Source of the DNA: Streptomyces sp. ISL-1
Lineage (GTDB): Bacteria; Actinomycetota; Actinomycetes; Streptomycetales; Streptomycetaceae
Assembly: GCF_018614585.1 (NCBI RefSeq)
Contig: NZ_JAGGOI010000063.1
Coordinates: forward strand, 1 to 36,230
Length of the DNA stretch: 36,230 nt
Direction: 5' to 3'
The number at the start of each line of letters is the position of its first letter. Positions within the stretch are counted from its first letter, which is position 1. Shown piece after piece: positions 19,312 through 27,425 of the stretch. The notes beneath the pieces were generated by a model. That model was not told where the DNA came from. It ran no database searches and was given only the letters and a program-made list of their open reading frames with translations. A program made the position numbers and the translations under genes.

Positions 19312-19695
19312 TCAGGCGGCGACGACGTCGACCGCCTCCGCAGGCGCCTTGATCGTCACCCGCTCCGTCGGCACACCCGCCACCGACTTCACGGAGACGG
19401 AATTGAGCATCGGGCGTACTGGCGCAGGCACCGGCTCACTCGCCGCTGCCGACTCGGCCAGCTCGGCCAACGACAGCTCGTCGCTCACTTCTCGCATGAG
19501 CTCGGACATCCGTACGTCAAGCGCGTCGCAGATCGCGGAGAGCAGCTCAGAGGAAGCCTCCTTCTGCCCCCGCTCAACCTCGGAAAGATAGCCGAGCGAT
19601 ACTCGGGCGGACGAGGAGACTTCGCGCAGAGTACGGCCCTGGCGCTGGCGCTGCCGACGCAGCACGTCACCAAGCAGGCGACGGAGCAGAATCAT
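19312..19695 (-). CDS. clgR: ClgR, XRE-family activator of clp protease genes
   Basis: A 127-residue regulator. A single helix-turn-helix (about 10-65: GRTLREVSSSARVSLGYLSEVERGQKEASSELLSAICDAL) is followed by an acidic/Pro-rich tail ending EAVDVVAA. ClgR activates clpP1P2, clpC and lon in actinobacteria and is itself a Clp substrate; the terminal Ala-Ala fits the known C-terminal degron. ATG 19695 is preceded by GGAGGG about 6 bases away, making the upstream 11 codons unnecessary. Position beside cinA-pgsA is the conserved actinobacterial order. A 109-base gap separates it from cinA, so it probably has its own promoter; no clear ClgR box was found there. Confidence 0.93.
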   Translation of the reverse strand: MILLRRLLGDVLRRQRQRQGRTLREVSSSARVSLGYLSEVERGQKEASSELLSAICDALDVRMSELMREVSDELSLAELAESAAASEPVPAPVRPMLNSVSVKSVAGVPTERVTIKAPAEAVDVVAA

Positions 19696-19804
19696 CGGTG
19701 GCTCCCTCCTCGGACCGCGTAGCCGCATCCTTCACGCCCCACCGTACCGCCTCGTGCGGCGGCCGTGCGGGGAGCGATGTCGTGTTCACTCAGGGCTGCA
19801 AACA

Positions 19805-20314
19805 TCAAGTCCCCCCGTTCTGCTCCATATCCAGTGTCCGCGCATTTTCGTGCAGTTCGCCCAAGAGCAGCTCGAGCACGCTCCGTACACTCTCTCTACG
19901 GATTTCCGCCCGGTCGCCGTTCAACCGCAACGCAGCCACTTTCCCGGTGCCGCCGGGCCCCACGACGGCCAGATAGACCGTCCCGACGGGCTGCCCGTCC
20001 TGTGGTTCCGGCCCGGCCACACCCGTGGTCGCGATGCCCCAGGCGGCGCCAAGCGCCTCCCGTACCCCTGCCGCCATCTGCCGTGCGACCTCGGGATCCA
20101 CCGCGCCGCGTTCCGCCAGGAGGGTCCCGTCGACGCCGAGAGCATCCCTCTTCAGAGTAGTTGCGTACGCCGTGACGGACCCGCGGAAGGATTTCGAGGC
20201 ACCAGGCACGGAAGTGAGCTCGGCGGCCACCAGACCGCCGGTGAGCGACTCGGCGACGGCCAGCGTCTCGCCACGCTCCGCAAGCAGCGCCAGCACCCGA
20301 GCCGCGGTCCTCAC
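19805..20314 (-). CDS. cinA: CinA C-terminal domain protein (NMN amidohydrolase)
   Basis: A 169-residue protein covering only the CinA amidase domain, with the motif LAVAESLTGGLVAAELTSVPGASKSFRGSVTAYATTLK (16-53) and IATTGVAGPEPQDGQPVGTVYLA later. It deamidates nicotinamide mononucleotide to nicotinate mononucleotide for NAD recycling. The N-terminal MoaB-like domain of long CinA is absent, as is usual in this group. The GTG start overlaps the pgsA stop as GTGA, so it is translated with pgsA. Confidence 0.92.
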   Translation of the reverse strand: MRTAARVLALLAERGETLAVAESLTGGLVAAELTSVPGASKSFRGSVTAYATTLKRDALGVDGTLLAERGAVDPEVARQMAAGVREALGAAWGIATTGVAGPEPQDGQPVGTVYLAVVGPGGTGKVAALRLNGDRAEIRRESVRSVLELLLGELHENARTLDMEQNGGT

Positions 20315-21009
20315 CGCTTTTTCCCCGCGCCCCCGGCGTTGTTCCCTGCCTTCTCGGCCGCCACCGCCCGCTCGGTGGCCCGTCCCCTGCGCCTCAGGAC
20401 GATCGCCTGTCGCACATAGTCGAGGCCGCTGACCACCGTCAGCACGACGGCCAGCGCCATCACCCAGAAGCGCAGGGTGGCGAGCGGACCGGTCAGCGCC
20501 AGGACGTACATCCCGACCGCCGTGCCCTGCACAAGGGTCTTGATCTTGCCGCCGCGGCTGGCGGGAATCACCCCGTGCCGGATCACCCAGAACCGCATCA
20601 GCGTGATCCCGAGCTCACGGAAGAGAATGACTCCGGTCACCCACCACGGCAGATCCCCGAGCGCCGACAGGCAGATCAGCCCGGCGGCCATGATCGCCTT
20701 GTCGGCGATCGGGTCGGCGATCTTCCCGAAGTCGGTGACCAGGTTGTACGTACGCGCCAGATGCCCGTCAAAGATGTCGGTGATCATGGCGACGGCGAAC
20801 GCCGCCCACGCCCAGGCCCGCCAGGCCGGGTCGTAACCACCGTCCTGCAGCATCAGCACGACGAAGCCGGGCACGAGCAGCAGGCGGATCATGGTGAGGA
20901 TGTTGGCGATGTTCCAGAGGCTCGCCTGATTGACGGCCGCAGCGCCCAGCTTGCCGCCGGGCGCGGGCCTGCCGGTGCCGCCCCCCGCGGATGCCGGCAC
21001 TCCGGTCAT
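20311..21009 (-). CDS. pgsA: PgsA, phosphatidylglycerophosphate synthase
   Basis: A 232-residue membrane enzyme joining CDP-diacylglycerol and glycerol-3-phosphate in phosphatidylglycerol synthesis. The CDP-alcohol phosphotransferase signature DIFDGHLARTYNLVTDFGKIADPIADK has the DG-AR-G-D-D spacing. Five to six hydrophobic segments follow the start NIANILTMIRLLLVPGFVVLM. About 25 N-terminal residues are Gly/Pro-rich, and the last 25 are basic. ATG 21009 overlaps the rimO stop (ATGA), so rimO-pgsA-cinA form one coupled operon. An actinobacterial paralogue for phosphatidylinositol exists elsewhere, so confidence in the exact alcohol is moderate. Confidence 0.9.
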   Translation of the reverse strand: MTGVPASAGGGTGRPAPGGKLGAAAVNQASLWNIANILTMIRLLLVPGFVVLMLQDGGYDPAWRAWAWAAFAVAMITDIFDGHLARTYNLVTDFGKIADPIADKAIMAAGLICLSALGDLPWWVTGVILFRELGITLMRFWVIRHGVIPASRGGKIKTLVQGTAVGMYVLALTGPLATLRFWVMALAVVLTVVSGLDYVRQAIVLRRRGRATERAVAAEKAGNNAGGAGKKR

Positions 21010-22469
21010 GTGGCCGCCCCCTCAAGACATTCGGCCACCAGGTCGACGCCTTCCGTGGCCACGGCCTTCGCCACGACGATACGACCGGGCACGAGCCCCT
21101 CGTCCGACGTGAAGACCACCTGCCCGTCCGTCTCGGGCGCCTGGTGCGCCGCACGCCCCACGGCACCGTCCTCGCCGTCAACGGACTCGACCAGCACATC
21201 AAGGGTCTCGCCGAGCCGCTCCTCGGCGCGCTGCGCGGTCAGCTCCTCCGCGAGCCGCGACAAATGCTCAAGACGCTCCGCGATGACATCGGCGTCCAGC
21301 TTGTTGTCGTACGAGACGGCCTCGGTGCCGTCCTCGTCGGAGTAGCCGAAGATGCCGATGGCATCCAGCCGCGCACCGGTGAGGAAGCTTTCCAGTTCGG
21401 CGAAGTCCGCCTCGGTCTCGCCGGGGAAGCCGACGATGAAGTTGGACCGCACACCCGCCTGCGGGGCCTTGCCGCGGATGGTCCCCAGCAGCTCGAGGAA
21501 CCGCTCGGTGTCGCCGAAGCGCCGCATCGCGCGCAGCACACCGGGCGCGGAGTGCTGGAAGGACAGGTCGAAGTACGGAGCGATCTTCGACGTCGAGGTG
21601 AGGACGTCGATCAGCCCGGGCCGCATCTCGGCGGGCTGCAGATAGCTGACCCGCACCCGCTCGATGCCGTCGACCTCGGCCAGCTCCGGCAGCAGGGTCT
21701 CCAGGAGTCGGATGTCGCCGAGGTCCTTGCCGTACGAGGTGTTGTTCTCGGAGACCAGCATGACCTCCTTCACGCCCTGCTCGGCCAGCCAGCGCGTCTC
21801 GCCGAGCACATCGCTGGGCCGCCGCGAGATGAAGGAGCCGCGGAAGGACGGAATGGCGCAGAAGGAGCAGCGCCGGTCGCAGCCGGAGGCGAGCTTCACG
21901 GAGGCGACGGGGCTGGTGCCCAGACGGCGGCGCAGGGGAGCGCGCGGCCCGGAAACCGGCGCGATGCCTTCCGGCAGATCCTCGGGGGCGGGCGCGATGT
22001 CGCCGTGGCCGGGCAGCGCCACATCGGTCGCCTCCTGCCGTTCGGCAGGGCTCAGCGGCAACAGCTTGCGGCGGTCCCGCGGGGTGTGGGAGGCGTGGAT
22101 GCCGCCGTTCAGAATGGTCTGGAGGCGGTCGGAGATGTCGGCGTAGTCGTCGAAGCCGAGCACGCCGTCCGCCTCGGGCAGGGCTTCGGCCAGCTCCTTG
22201 CCGTACCTCTCAGCCATGCAGCCGACCGCGACCACCGCCTGGGTCCTGCCATGGTCCTTGAGATCGTTGGCTTCGAGCAGGGCGTCGACCGAGTCCTTCT
22301 TGGCGGCCTCGACGAATCCGCAGGTGTTGACGACTGCGACATCCGCGTCGGCGGCTTCCTCGACGAGCTCCCAGCCGTCCGCTGCCAAGCGGCCTGCGAG
22401 CTCCTCCGAGTCCACCTCGTTACGGGCGCAGCCAAGAGTGACAAGGGCGACGGTACGGCGTTCGGGCAT
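21006..22469 (-). CDS. rimO: RimO, ribosomal protein S12 methylthiotransferase
   Basis: A 487-residue radical-SAM enzyme. The N-terminal MTTase cluster ligands are Cys14, Cys50 and Cys84. The radical-SAM cluster is Cys197, Cys201 and Cys204 (CDRRCSFC). The C-terminal part holds the TRAM domain that binds S12 (about 420-480). RimO inserts a methylthio group at the conserved aspartate of S12; LVTLGCARNEVD and VNTCGFVEAAK are family signatures. A TAGTCT box ends 7 bases before the ATG, so the mRNA is probably leaderless. First gene of the rimO-pgsA-cinA operon. Confidence 0.95.
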   Translation of the reverse strand: MPERRTVALVTLGCARNEVDSEELAGRLAADGWELVEEAADADVAVVNTCGFVEAAKKDSVDALLEANDLKDHGRTQAVVAVGCMAERYGKELAEALPEADGVLGFDDYADISDRLQTILNGGIHASHTPRDRRKLLPLSPAERQEATDVALPGHGDIAPAPEDLPEGIAPVSGPRAPLRRRLGTSPVASVKLASGCDRRCSFCAIPSFRGSFISRRPSDVLGETRWLAEQGVKEVMLVSENNTSYGKDLGDIRLLETLLPELAEVDGIERVRVSYLQPAEMRPGLIDVLTSTSKIAPYFDLSFQHSAPGVLRAMRRFGDTERFLELLGTIRGKAPQAGVRSNFIVGFPGETEADFAELESFLTGARLDAIGIFGYSDEDGTEAVSYDNKLDADVIAERLEHLSRLAEELTAQRAEERLGETLDVLVESVDGEDGAVGRAAHQAPETDGQVVFTSDEGLVPGRIVVAKAVATEGVDLVAECLEGAAT

Positions 22470-22503
22470 GGGCTCAAGACTACTTTGTCCTGACCCACGC
22501 CCT

Positions 22504-22525
22504 GGCCCCGAGGGTTCCCGGGGCC
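22504..22525 (-). terminator. Possible hairpin terminator after the rodZ-like gene
   Basis: GGCCCCG (22504-22510) pairs with CGGGGCC (22519-22525) over an 8-base loop, between the rodZ-like stop and the rimO promoter. No T-run follows, so termination is not assured. Confidence 0.4.
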
Positions 22526-22540
22526 CGCGGCCTGTTCGGG

Positions 22541-23404
22541 CTAGCCGACCTCGGGGTCGCCCTTCGTGTACGACAGCCGCTCGACCTGGCCCGTCTGGAA
22601 CTCGTCCTCGACCCGCTTGCCGTTCACGAACAGCTCGATCGCCCCGGCGTTCCCGAGGATCAGATCGACCCGCTCGTCGTCCTGGAAGGTCTTGGACTCG
22701 CCCTTGAGCAGCAGCCCGTCGAAAAGCAATTTGCCGTTGTGCGACTTGGCCGAGATCCAGCTCTTGTCGTCCAGGGCGGAGAGCTTCACCGTCACCTTGT
22801 CCTTCGGCACCGCCGCGATGGCGCTGTCCGACGGGTCGGGCTTCGGCGGGGCGGGCTTGGTCGTGGACGGCGCCGCCGTGCCGGGCTTCTGCTCGGGCGC
22901 CGGCCCCTCGGCCACCTGGCCGCCCTTGCCGTCGCCCCCGCTGAAGAGCGTGAAACCGACGAAGCCGATCACGGCTACGATCGCGGCGACCATGGCGGCC
23001 GTCCAGTTGGGGCGGCGCGGTTCGGGACGGATGCGCTCGGCCTCGAAGAGCGGCGCGGCAGGCGTCGGCGAGGGACGTCCACCGTGCCCCGCGTCGTACT
23101 GCGCGACGAGCGGATCGGGATCGAGGCCGACGGCACGCGCGACCGTGCGGATATGACCGCGCGCGTAGACATCGCCGCCGCAGCGGGAGAAGTCGTCCTG
23201 TTCGATCGCCTGCACGATCGGGATGCGCACCCGGGTGGAGGAACTGACTTCATCAACGGTCAGACCTGCGGCGATGCGGGCTTGCTGGAGCGCATGACCG
23301 ATCGAAGGCCGGTCGTCTTCGACAGTAGGCTGATCATCTTCGATGGAAGGCTGGTCGTCTTCGATTGAAGGCCGGTCGTCTTCGGGGGAGTTGCCGATGG
23401 ACAC
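22541..23404 (-). CDS. RodZ-like helix-turn-helix membrane protein
   Basis: A 287-residue protein: an N-terminal acidic repeat (8-35), an XRE-like helix-turn-helix (about 36-105, IGHALQQARIAAGLTVDEVS to GHIRTVARAVG), one membrane segment (about 136-156, AAMVAAIVAVIGFVGFTLF), a Pro/Thr/Lys linker, and a C-terminal DUF4115 domain (VTVKLSALDDKSWISA to ELFVNGKRV). RodZ links MreB to the membrane for cell shape; in actinomycetes the family's role is less clear. GTG 23404 precedes the recalled family N-terminus SIGNSPED and has a GAAAGG ribosome site. The EDDxPSI heptad occurs four times in tandem, which is unusual. Confidence 0.85.
   Translation of the reverse strand: MSIGNSPEDDRPSIEDDQPSIEDDQPTVEDDRPSIGHALQQARIAAGLTVDEVSSSTRVRIPIVQAIEQDDFSRCGGDVYARGHIRTVARAVGLDPDPLVAQYDAGHGGRPSPTPAAPLFEAERIRPEPRRPNWTAAMVAAIVAVIGFVGFTLFSGGDGKGGQVAEGPAPEQKPGTAAPSTTKPAPPKPDPSDSAIAAVPKDKVTVKLSALDDKSWISAKSHNGKLLFDGLLLKGESKTFQDDERVDLILGNAGAIELFVNGKRVEDEFQTGQVERLSYTKGDPEVG
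23300..23383 (-). repeat. Four tandem 21-base units in the rodZ-like gene
   Basis: Residues 8-35 are four heptads of the form EDDxP(S/T)(I/V). The DNA units agree closely, differing mainly at third positions, so the array arose by local duplication in frame and can change in length without a frameshift. Confidence 0.8.
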
Positions 23405-23525
23405 GGGGGCGCCTTTCGAGCGTGTAGCCACCTGCTGGAGGTTCAGTCTATGGGTGGAACGAAAAGGTGGGGCAACCGGGCGAGGGACTTTGTACGCCAT
23501 CAGAATGGCCGTACATCCTGATGGT

Positions 23526-23543
23526 GGGACATCAGTCTGTCCC
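23526..23543 (-). terminator. Small hairpin downstream of ftsK
   Basis: GGGACA (23526-23531) and TGTCCC (23538-23543) flank a 6-base loop, 50 bases after the ftsK stop. Too short to be sure. Confidence 0.3.
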
Positions 23544-23592
23544 TCCATCCAACTTGACGAACGACCGGGGGAAACGGTTGCTCGCCAAACCC

Positions 23593-26361
23593 TTACGAGT
23601 GAGACTCCCCGCGGATGGCGGCAAGCACTCCATCGAGTTCATCCGGCTTCACCAGAACATCGCGCGCCTTGGAGCCCTCGCTCGGCCCGACGATGTTCCG
23701 TGACTCCATCAGATCCATCAGCCGACCCGCCTTCGCGAAGCCCACCCGCAGCTTGCGCTGGAGCATCGACGTCGACCCGAACTGAGTGGATACCACCAGC
23801 TCAGCGGCCTGGCAGAGCAGATCGAGGTCGTCGCCGATGTCCTCGTCGATCTCCTTTTTCTGCTTCGTGCCGACCACGACGTCCTCGCGGAAGACCGGGG
23901 CCATCTGATCCTTGCAGTGCTGGACGACCACCGCCACCTCGTCCTCGGTGACGAAGGCGCCCTGCATCCGGGTCGGCTTGTTCGCACCCATCGGGAGGAA
24001 CAGGCCGTCGCCCTTTCCGATCAGCTTCTCCGCGCCCGGCTGGTCGAGGATGACTCGGCTGTCGGCGAGCGAGGAGGTCGCGAAGGCGAGCCGCGAGGGC
24101 ACATTCGCCTTGATCAGACCGGTGACGACGTCGACCGACGGCCGCTGGGTCGCAAGCACCAGATGGATGCCGGCCGCGCGCGCCAGCTGGGTGATCCGGA
24201 CGATGGCGTCCTCGACGTCGCGCGGTGCCACCATCATCAGGTCGGCGAGTTCGTCCACGATGACCAGCAGATACGGATACGGGGTGAGCTCACGCTCGCT
24301 CCCCTGGGGCGGCTTGACCTTGCCGTTCCTGATGGCCTGGTTGAAGTCGTCGATGTGCCGGTAGCCGTACGCCGCGAGGTCGTCGTAGCGCAGGTCCATC
24401 TCCCGCACGACCCACTGCAGCGCCTCGGCGGCCCGCTTGGGGTTGGTGATGATCGGGGTGATCAGGTGCGGAATGCCCTCGTACGCGGTGAGCTCGACCC
24501 GCTTCGGATCGACGAGCACCATCCGTACGTCCTCCGGCGTGGCCCGCACCATCACCGAGGTGATCAGGCAGTTGATGCAGGACGATTTGCCGGAGCCGGT
24601 CGCGCCCGCGACCAGGACGTGCGGCATCTTCGCCAGGTTGGCCATCACATAGCCGCCCTCGACGTCCTTGCCGAGCGCGACCAGCATCGGGTGCTCGTCC
24701 CCCGCGGCGTCCGCGAGGCGCAGCACATCGCCCAGGTTGACCATCTCGCGGTCGGAGTTCGGGATCTCGATGCCTACCGCGGACTTGCCGGGGATCGGGG
24801 AGATGATCCGTACGTCGGGGCTGGCGACGGCGTACGCGATGTTCTTGGTGAGGGCGGTGATCCGTTCGACCTTCACGGCCGGGCCCAGCTCCACCTCGTA
24901 CCGGGTGACGGTGGGGCCGCGGGTGAAGCCGGTGACGGCCGCATCGACCTTGAACTCCATGAAGACATTGCTGAGCGAGGCGACGACGACGTCATTGGCC
25001 GCGCTGCGCGTCTTGCCGGGGCCGCCGCGCTCCAGCAGGTCCAGCGAGGGCAGGGCATAGGTGATGTCCCCGGAGAGCTGCAGCTGCTCCGCGCGCGACG
25101 GCAGAGGCTGGGACTCGGCGTGTACCGGCGCGGACTTGGTCAGATCCGGTACGGAAGCCTTCGATCCGCTCTCCTTCGGCCCGGCCTCCTCGGCCTCTCG
25201 CGCGCTCGGCACGGGGCCGGCGGCTCGCTGCCGGTCGGCGGTGACGTCCCGGGTGAGGTCGGCGACGAGCGGGGAGGGCGGCATCCCGTTCAGTACGGCT
25301 CCGTCGAGCGCAGCGGCCGCGGCCGCTGCCACGTCCACGGCGTCCATCGGACGGTCCATGGCGGGCTGCACGGAAGTCCTGCGCGGCCGCCTGCGCTTGG
25401 ACAGCGCTACGTCCTCGGCAATGTCCGGGTCGAGGTCCGCGGGCGCTTCGCCCCGGCGGGCGGACGAGCGGCGCGCCCCTCCCGGTACAGCATCGCGCCA
25501 CTGCTCGTCGTACCGCTCGTCGTCCTCGCCGGCCTCGTGGTCCGCTCCCGGGTCGTAGGCCGGCTCGACGATGCCCAGCTTGGAGCCGAGCAGCCGCAGG
25601 CGCTGCGGAATGGCGTTGACGGGCGTCGCGGTGACCACGAGCAGGCCGAAGAGGGTGAGGAGCACGAGCAGCGGTACGGCGAGTACCTCGCCCATGGTGA
25701 AGATGAGCGGCTTGGACGCGGCCCAGCCGATCAGCCCGCCCGCGTCCTGCATCGCCTCGGTGCCCTCCCCGCGGCCGGGCGAACCGCAGGCGATGTGGAC
25801 CTGCCCGAGCACGCCGACGACGAGCGCGGACAGACCGATCACGATCCGGCCGTTGGCCTCCGGCTTCTCCGGGTACAGGATCAGGCGTACGGCGATCGCA
25901 CCCAGCAGGAGCGGCACCAGCAGATCGAGGCGGCCGAACGCGCCGGTCACCAGCATCTCGACGAGATCGCCGACCGGGCCGCGCAGATTGGACCAGGTAC
26001 CGGCGGCGACGATCAGCGCCACACCGAGGAGCAGCAGCGCAAGGCCGTCCTTGCGGTGAGCCGGGTCCAGCCCCTTCGCTCCCCGTCCTATGCCACGGAA
26101 CAGCGCGCCCACAGCGTGTGCCAGACCGAGCCAGAGGGCGCGCGCGAGGCGGTACACGCCCCCCGTGGGGGACGGCGCGGGCCTGGGGGCAGCCTTCTTC
26201 GCCGCCTTCCTGACGGGTGCTCTCTTCGCGGGTGCGGTCTTCTTGGCGGCAGCCTTCTTGGCGGGCGCCGCCTTCTTCGCGGCGCCGGTCGTACGGCCGG
26301 CGCGCGGCTTGGCGGTGCCCGCCGCGCCCTGGGAACCCTTGCCGGACGTGCGTGAGGCCAT
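23593..26361 (-). CDS. ftsK: FtsK/SpoIIIE DNA translocase
   Basis: A 922-residue translocase that pumps chromosome arms through division septa. The N-terminal 60 residues are Ala/Lys repeats (KKAAPAKKAAAKK). About four membrane segments lie between 85 and 255 (LALLLLGVALIVAAGTW, LLVPLLLGAIAVRLILY, IVIGLSALVVGVL, PLLVLLTLFGLLVVTATP). A disordered linker follows, then the motor with Walker A GATGSGKSS (about 586), VDELADLMMV, and the C-terminal winged helix (QFGSTSMLQRKLRVGFAKAGRLMDLME) that reads orienting DNA sequences. TAACCT ends 7 bases before ATG 26361 and there is no ribosome site, so I take this start as leaderless. In Streptomyces, FtsK clears DNA at sporulation septa. Confidence 0.96.
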   Translation of the reverse strand: MASRTSGKGSQGAAGTAKPRAGRTTGAAKKAAPAKKAAAKKTAPAKRAPVRKAAKKAAPRPAPSPTGGVYRLARALWLGLAHAVGALFRGIGRGAKGLDPAHRKDGLALLLLGVALIVAAGTWSNLRGPVGDLVEMLVTGAFGRLDLLVPLLLGAIAVRLILYPEKPEANGRIVIGLSALVVGVLGQVHIACGSPGRGEGTEAMQDAGGLIGWAASKPLIFTMGEVLAVPLLVLLTLFGLLVVTATPVNAIPQRLRLLGSKLGIVEPAYDPGADHEAGEDDERYDEQWRDAVPGGARRSSARRGEAPADLDPDIAEDVALSKRRRPRRTSVQPAMDRPMDAVDVAAAAAAALDGAVLNGMPPSPLVADLTRDVTADRQRAAGPVPSAREAEEAGPKESGSKASVPDLTKSAPVHAESQPLPSRAEQLQLSGDITYALPSLDLLERGGPGKTRSAANDVVVASLSNVFMEFKVDAAVTGFTRGPTVTRYEVELGPAVKVERITALTKNIAYAVASPDVRIISPIPGKSAVGIEIPNSDREMVNLGDVLRLADAAGDEHPMLVALGKDVEGGYVMANLAKMPHVLVAGATGSGKSSCINCLITSVMVRATPEDVRMVLVDPKRVELTAYEGIPHLITPIITNPKRAAEALQWVVREMDLRYDDLAAYGYRHIDDFNQAIRNGKVKPPQGSERELTPYPYLLVIVDELADLMMVAPRDVEDAIVRITQLARAAGIHLVLATQRPSVDVVTGLIKANVPSRLAFATSSLADSRVILDQPGAEKLIGKGDGLFLPMGANKPTRMQGAFVTEDEVAVVVQHCKDQMAPVFREDVVVGTKQKKEIDEDIGDDLDLLCQAAELVVSTQFGSTSMLQRKLRVGFAKAGRLMDLMESRNIVGPSEGSKARDVLVKPDELDGVLAAIRGESHS

Positions 26362-26497
26362 GGTGGTGAGGTTACCGGTGTCGACGGCAGCGGACACGTG
26401 TGCCCACTGCTTCACTCGTTCGTGTCGTGCCAGGAGGGCGGCAGGCTGACGCCCCGGTGGTGGGAAGTTGACGTTCCCTCAAACCCTTGGCGGACGT

Positions 26498-27181
26498 TCA
26501 GTTCTGCGAGGGCAGCGTCGGCGTACCGCCGCCGGTACCCGGCTCCAGCGCGTCGAGCGCCCGGCGCAAACCGGTGAGTTTGCGCTCGAGATGGGCAGCG
26601 GTGGCAACTGCGGCGGCGTCGGCCGAGTCGTCGTCGAGCTGCTTGGACAGCGCTTCCGCCTGCTCCTCAACTGCCGCGAGCCGCGCGGAAAGCTCGGCGA
26701 GCAGCCCAGCGGGCTCCTTGCTGTCTCCCGCGCTCGCATGCCCGCCGCCCTCCAGCTGGAGCCGCAGGAGCACGGCCTGCTCACGCAGTTGGCAGTTCTT
26801 CATGTACAGCTCGACGAAGACCGAGACCTTGGCGCGCAGCACCCACGGGTCGAACGGCTTGGAGATGTAGTCGACCGCACCCGCCGCGTAACCCCGGAAG
26901 GTGTGGTGCGGGCCGTGGTTGATCGCGGTGAGGAAGATGATCGGGATGTCCCGGGTGCGTTCCCGCCGCTTGATGTGCGCGGCCGTCTCGAATCCGTCCA
27001 TGCCGGGCATCTGAACATCCAGCAGAATGACCGCGAAGTCGTCTGTCAGCAGCGCTTTGAGTGCTTCCTCCCCTGACGATGCCCGCACCAGTGTCTGATC
27101 GAGCGCAGAGAGGATGGCCTCCAGCGCCAGCAGATTCTCCGGCCGGTCATCGACCAGGAGGATCTTGGCCTTCTGCACCAT
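26498..27181 (-). CDS. osaB: OsaB, response regulator with coiled-coil output
   Basis: A 227-residue protein. The receiver domain (5-120) has Asp11, Asp12, the phosphoacceptor Asp55 (ILLDVQMPGMDGFE) and the Lys of YISKPFDPW. No DNA-binding domain follows; instead residues 125-220 are a long heptad helix (LREQAVLLRLQLEG, LLAELSARLAAVEEQAEALSKQL), so output is through protein contacts. By position and layout it matches OsaB of S. coelicolor, needed for osmoadaptation (recalled knowledge). ATG 27181 has GAGGAGG upstream; the open frame before it is not supported. It sits 244 bases after osaA on the same strand, a gap with no gene that may hold its own promoter. Confidence 0.9.
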   Translation of the reverse strand: MVQKAKILLVDDRPENLLALEAILSALDQTLVRASSGEEALKALLTDDFAVILLDVQMPGMDGFETAAHIKRRERTRDIPIIFLTAINHGPHHTFRGYAAGAVDYISKPFDPWVLRAKVSVFVELYMKNCQLREQAVLLRLQLEGGGHASAGDSKEPAGLLAELSARLAAVEEQAEALSKQLDDDSADAAAVATAAHLERKLTGLRRALDALEPGTGGGTPTLPSQN

Positions 27182-27425
27182 GGCCCGTCCTCCTCGCCCC
27201 GGATGTGCACCGGGCGCCGCCCCAGGGGACGACTCCCTTGCGTCGCCCGTCCTTGTGCCGGTCATGGTAGCCGCACCCCGCCTGTCGCCACACCCTGTCA
27301 CCGCGATGTCACTGTGCACGTAGCAGAAACGTAGCGGGAGACCAGAAGGTTCCCCGAATACCGCCGTCTCACACACCTCCGGCCACAGTCAGTCAGCAAC
27401 TCGCCGGGAACCGGGCAGACGTCGC

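Noticed and set aside
18314..19591. 425-codon plus-strand frame over dps and clgR
   Set aside because: It crosses two well supported genes, a terminator and intergenic DNA, without a ribosome site.
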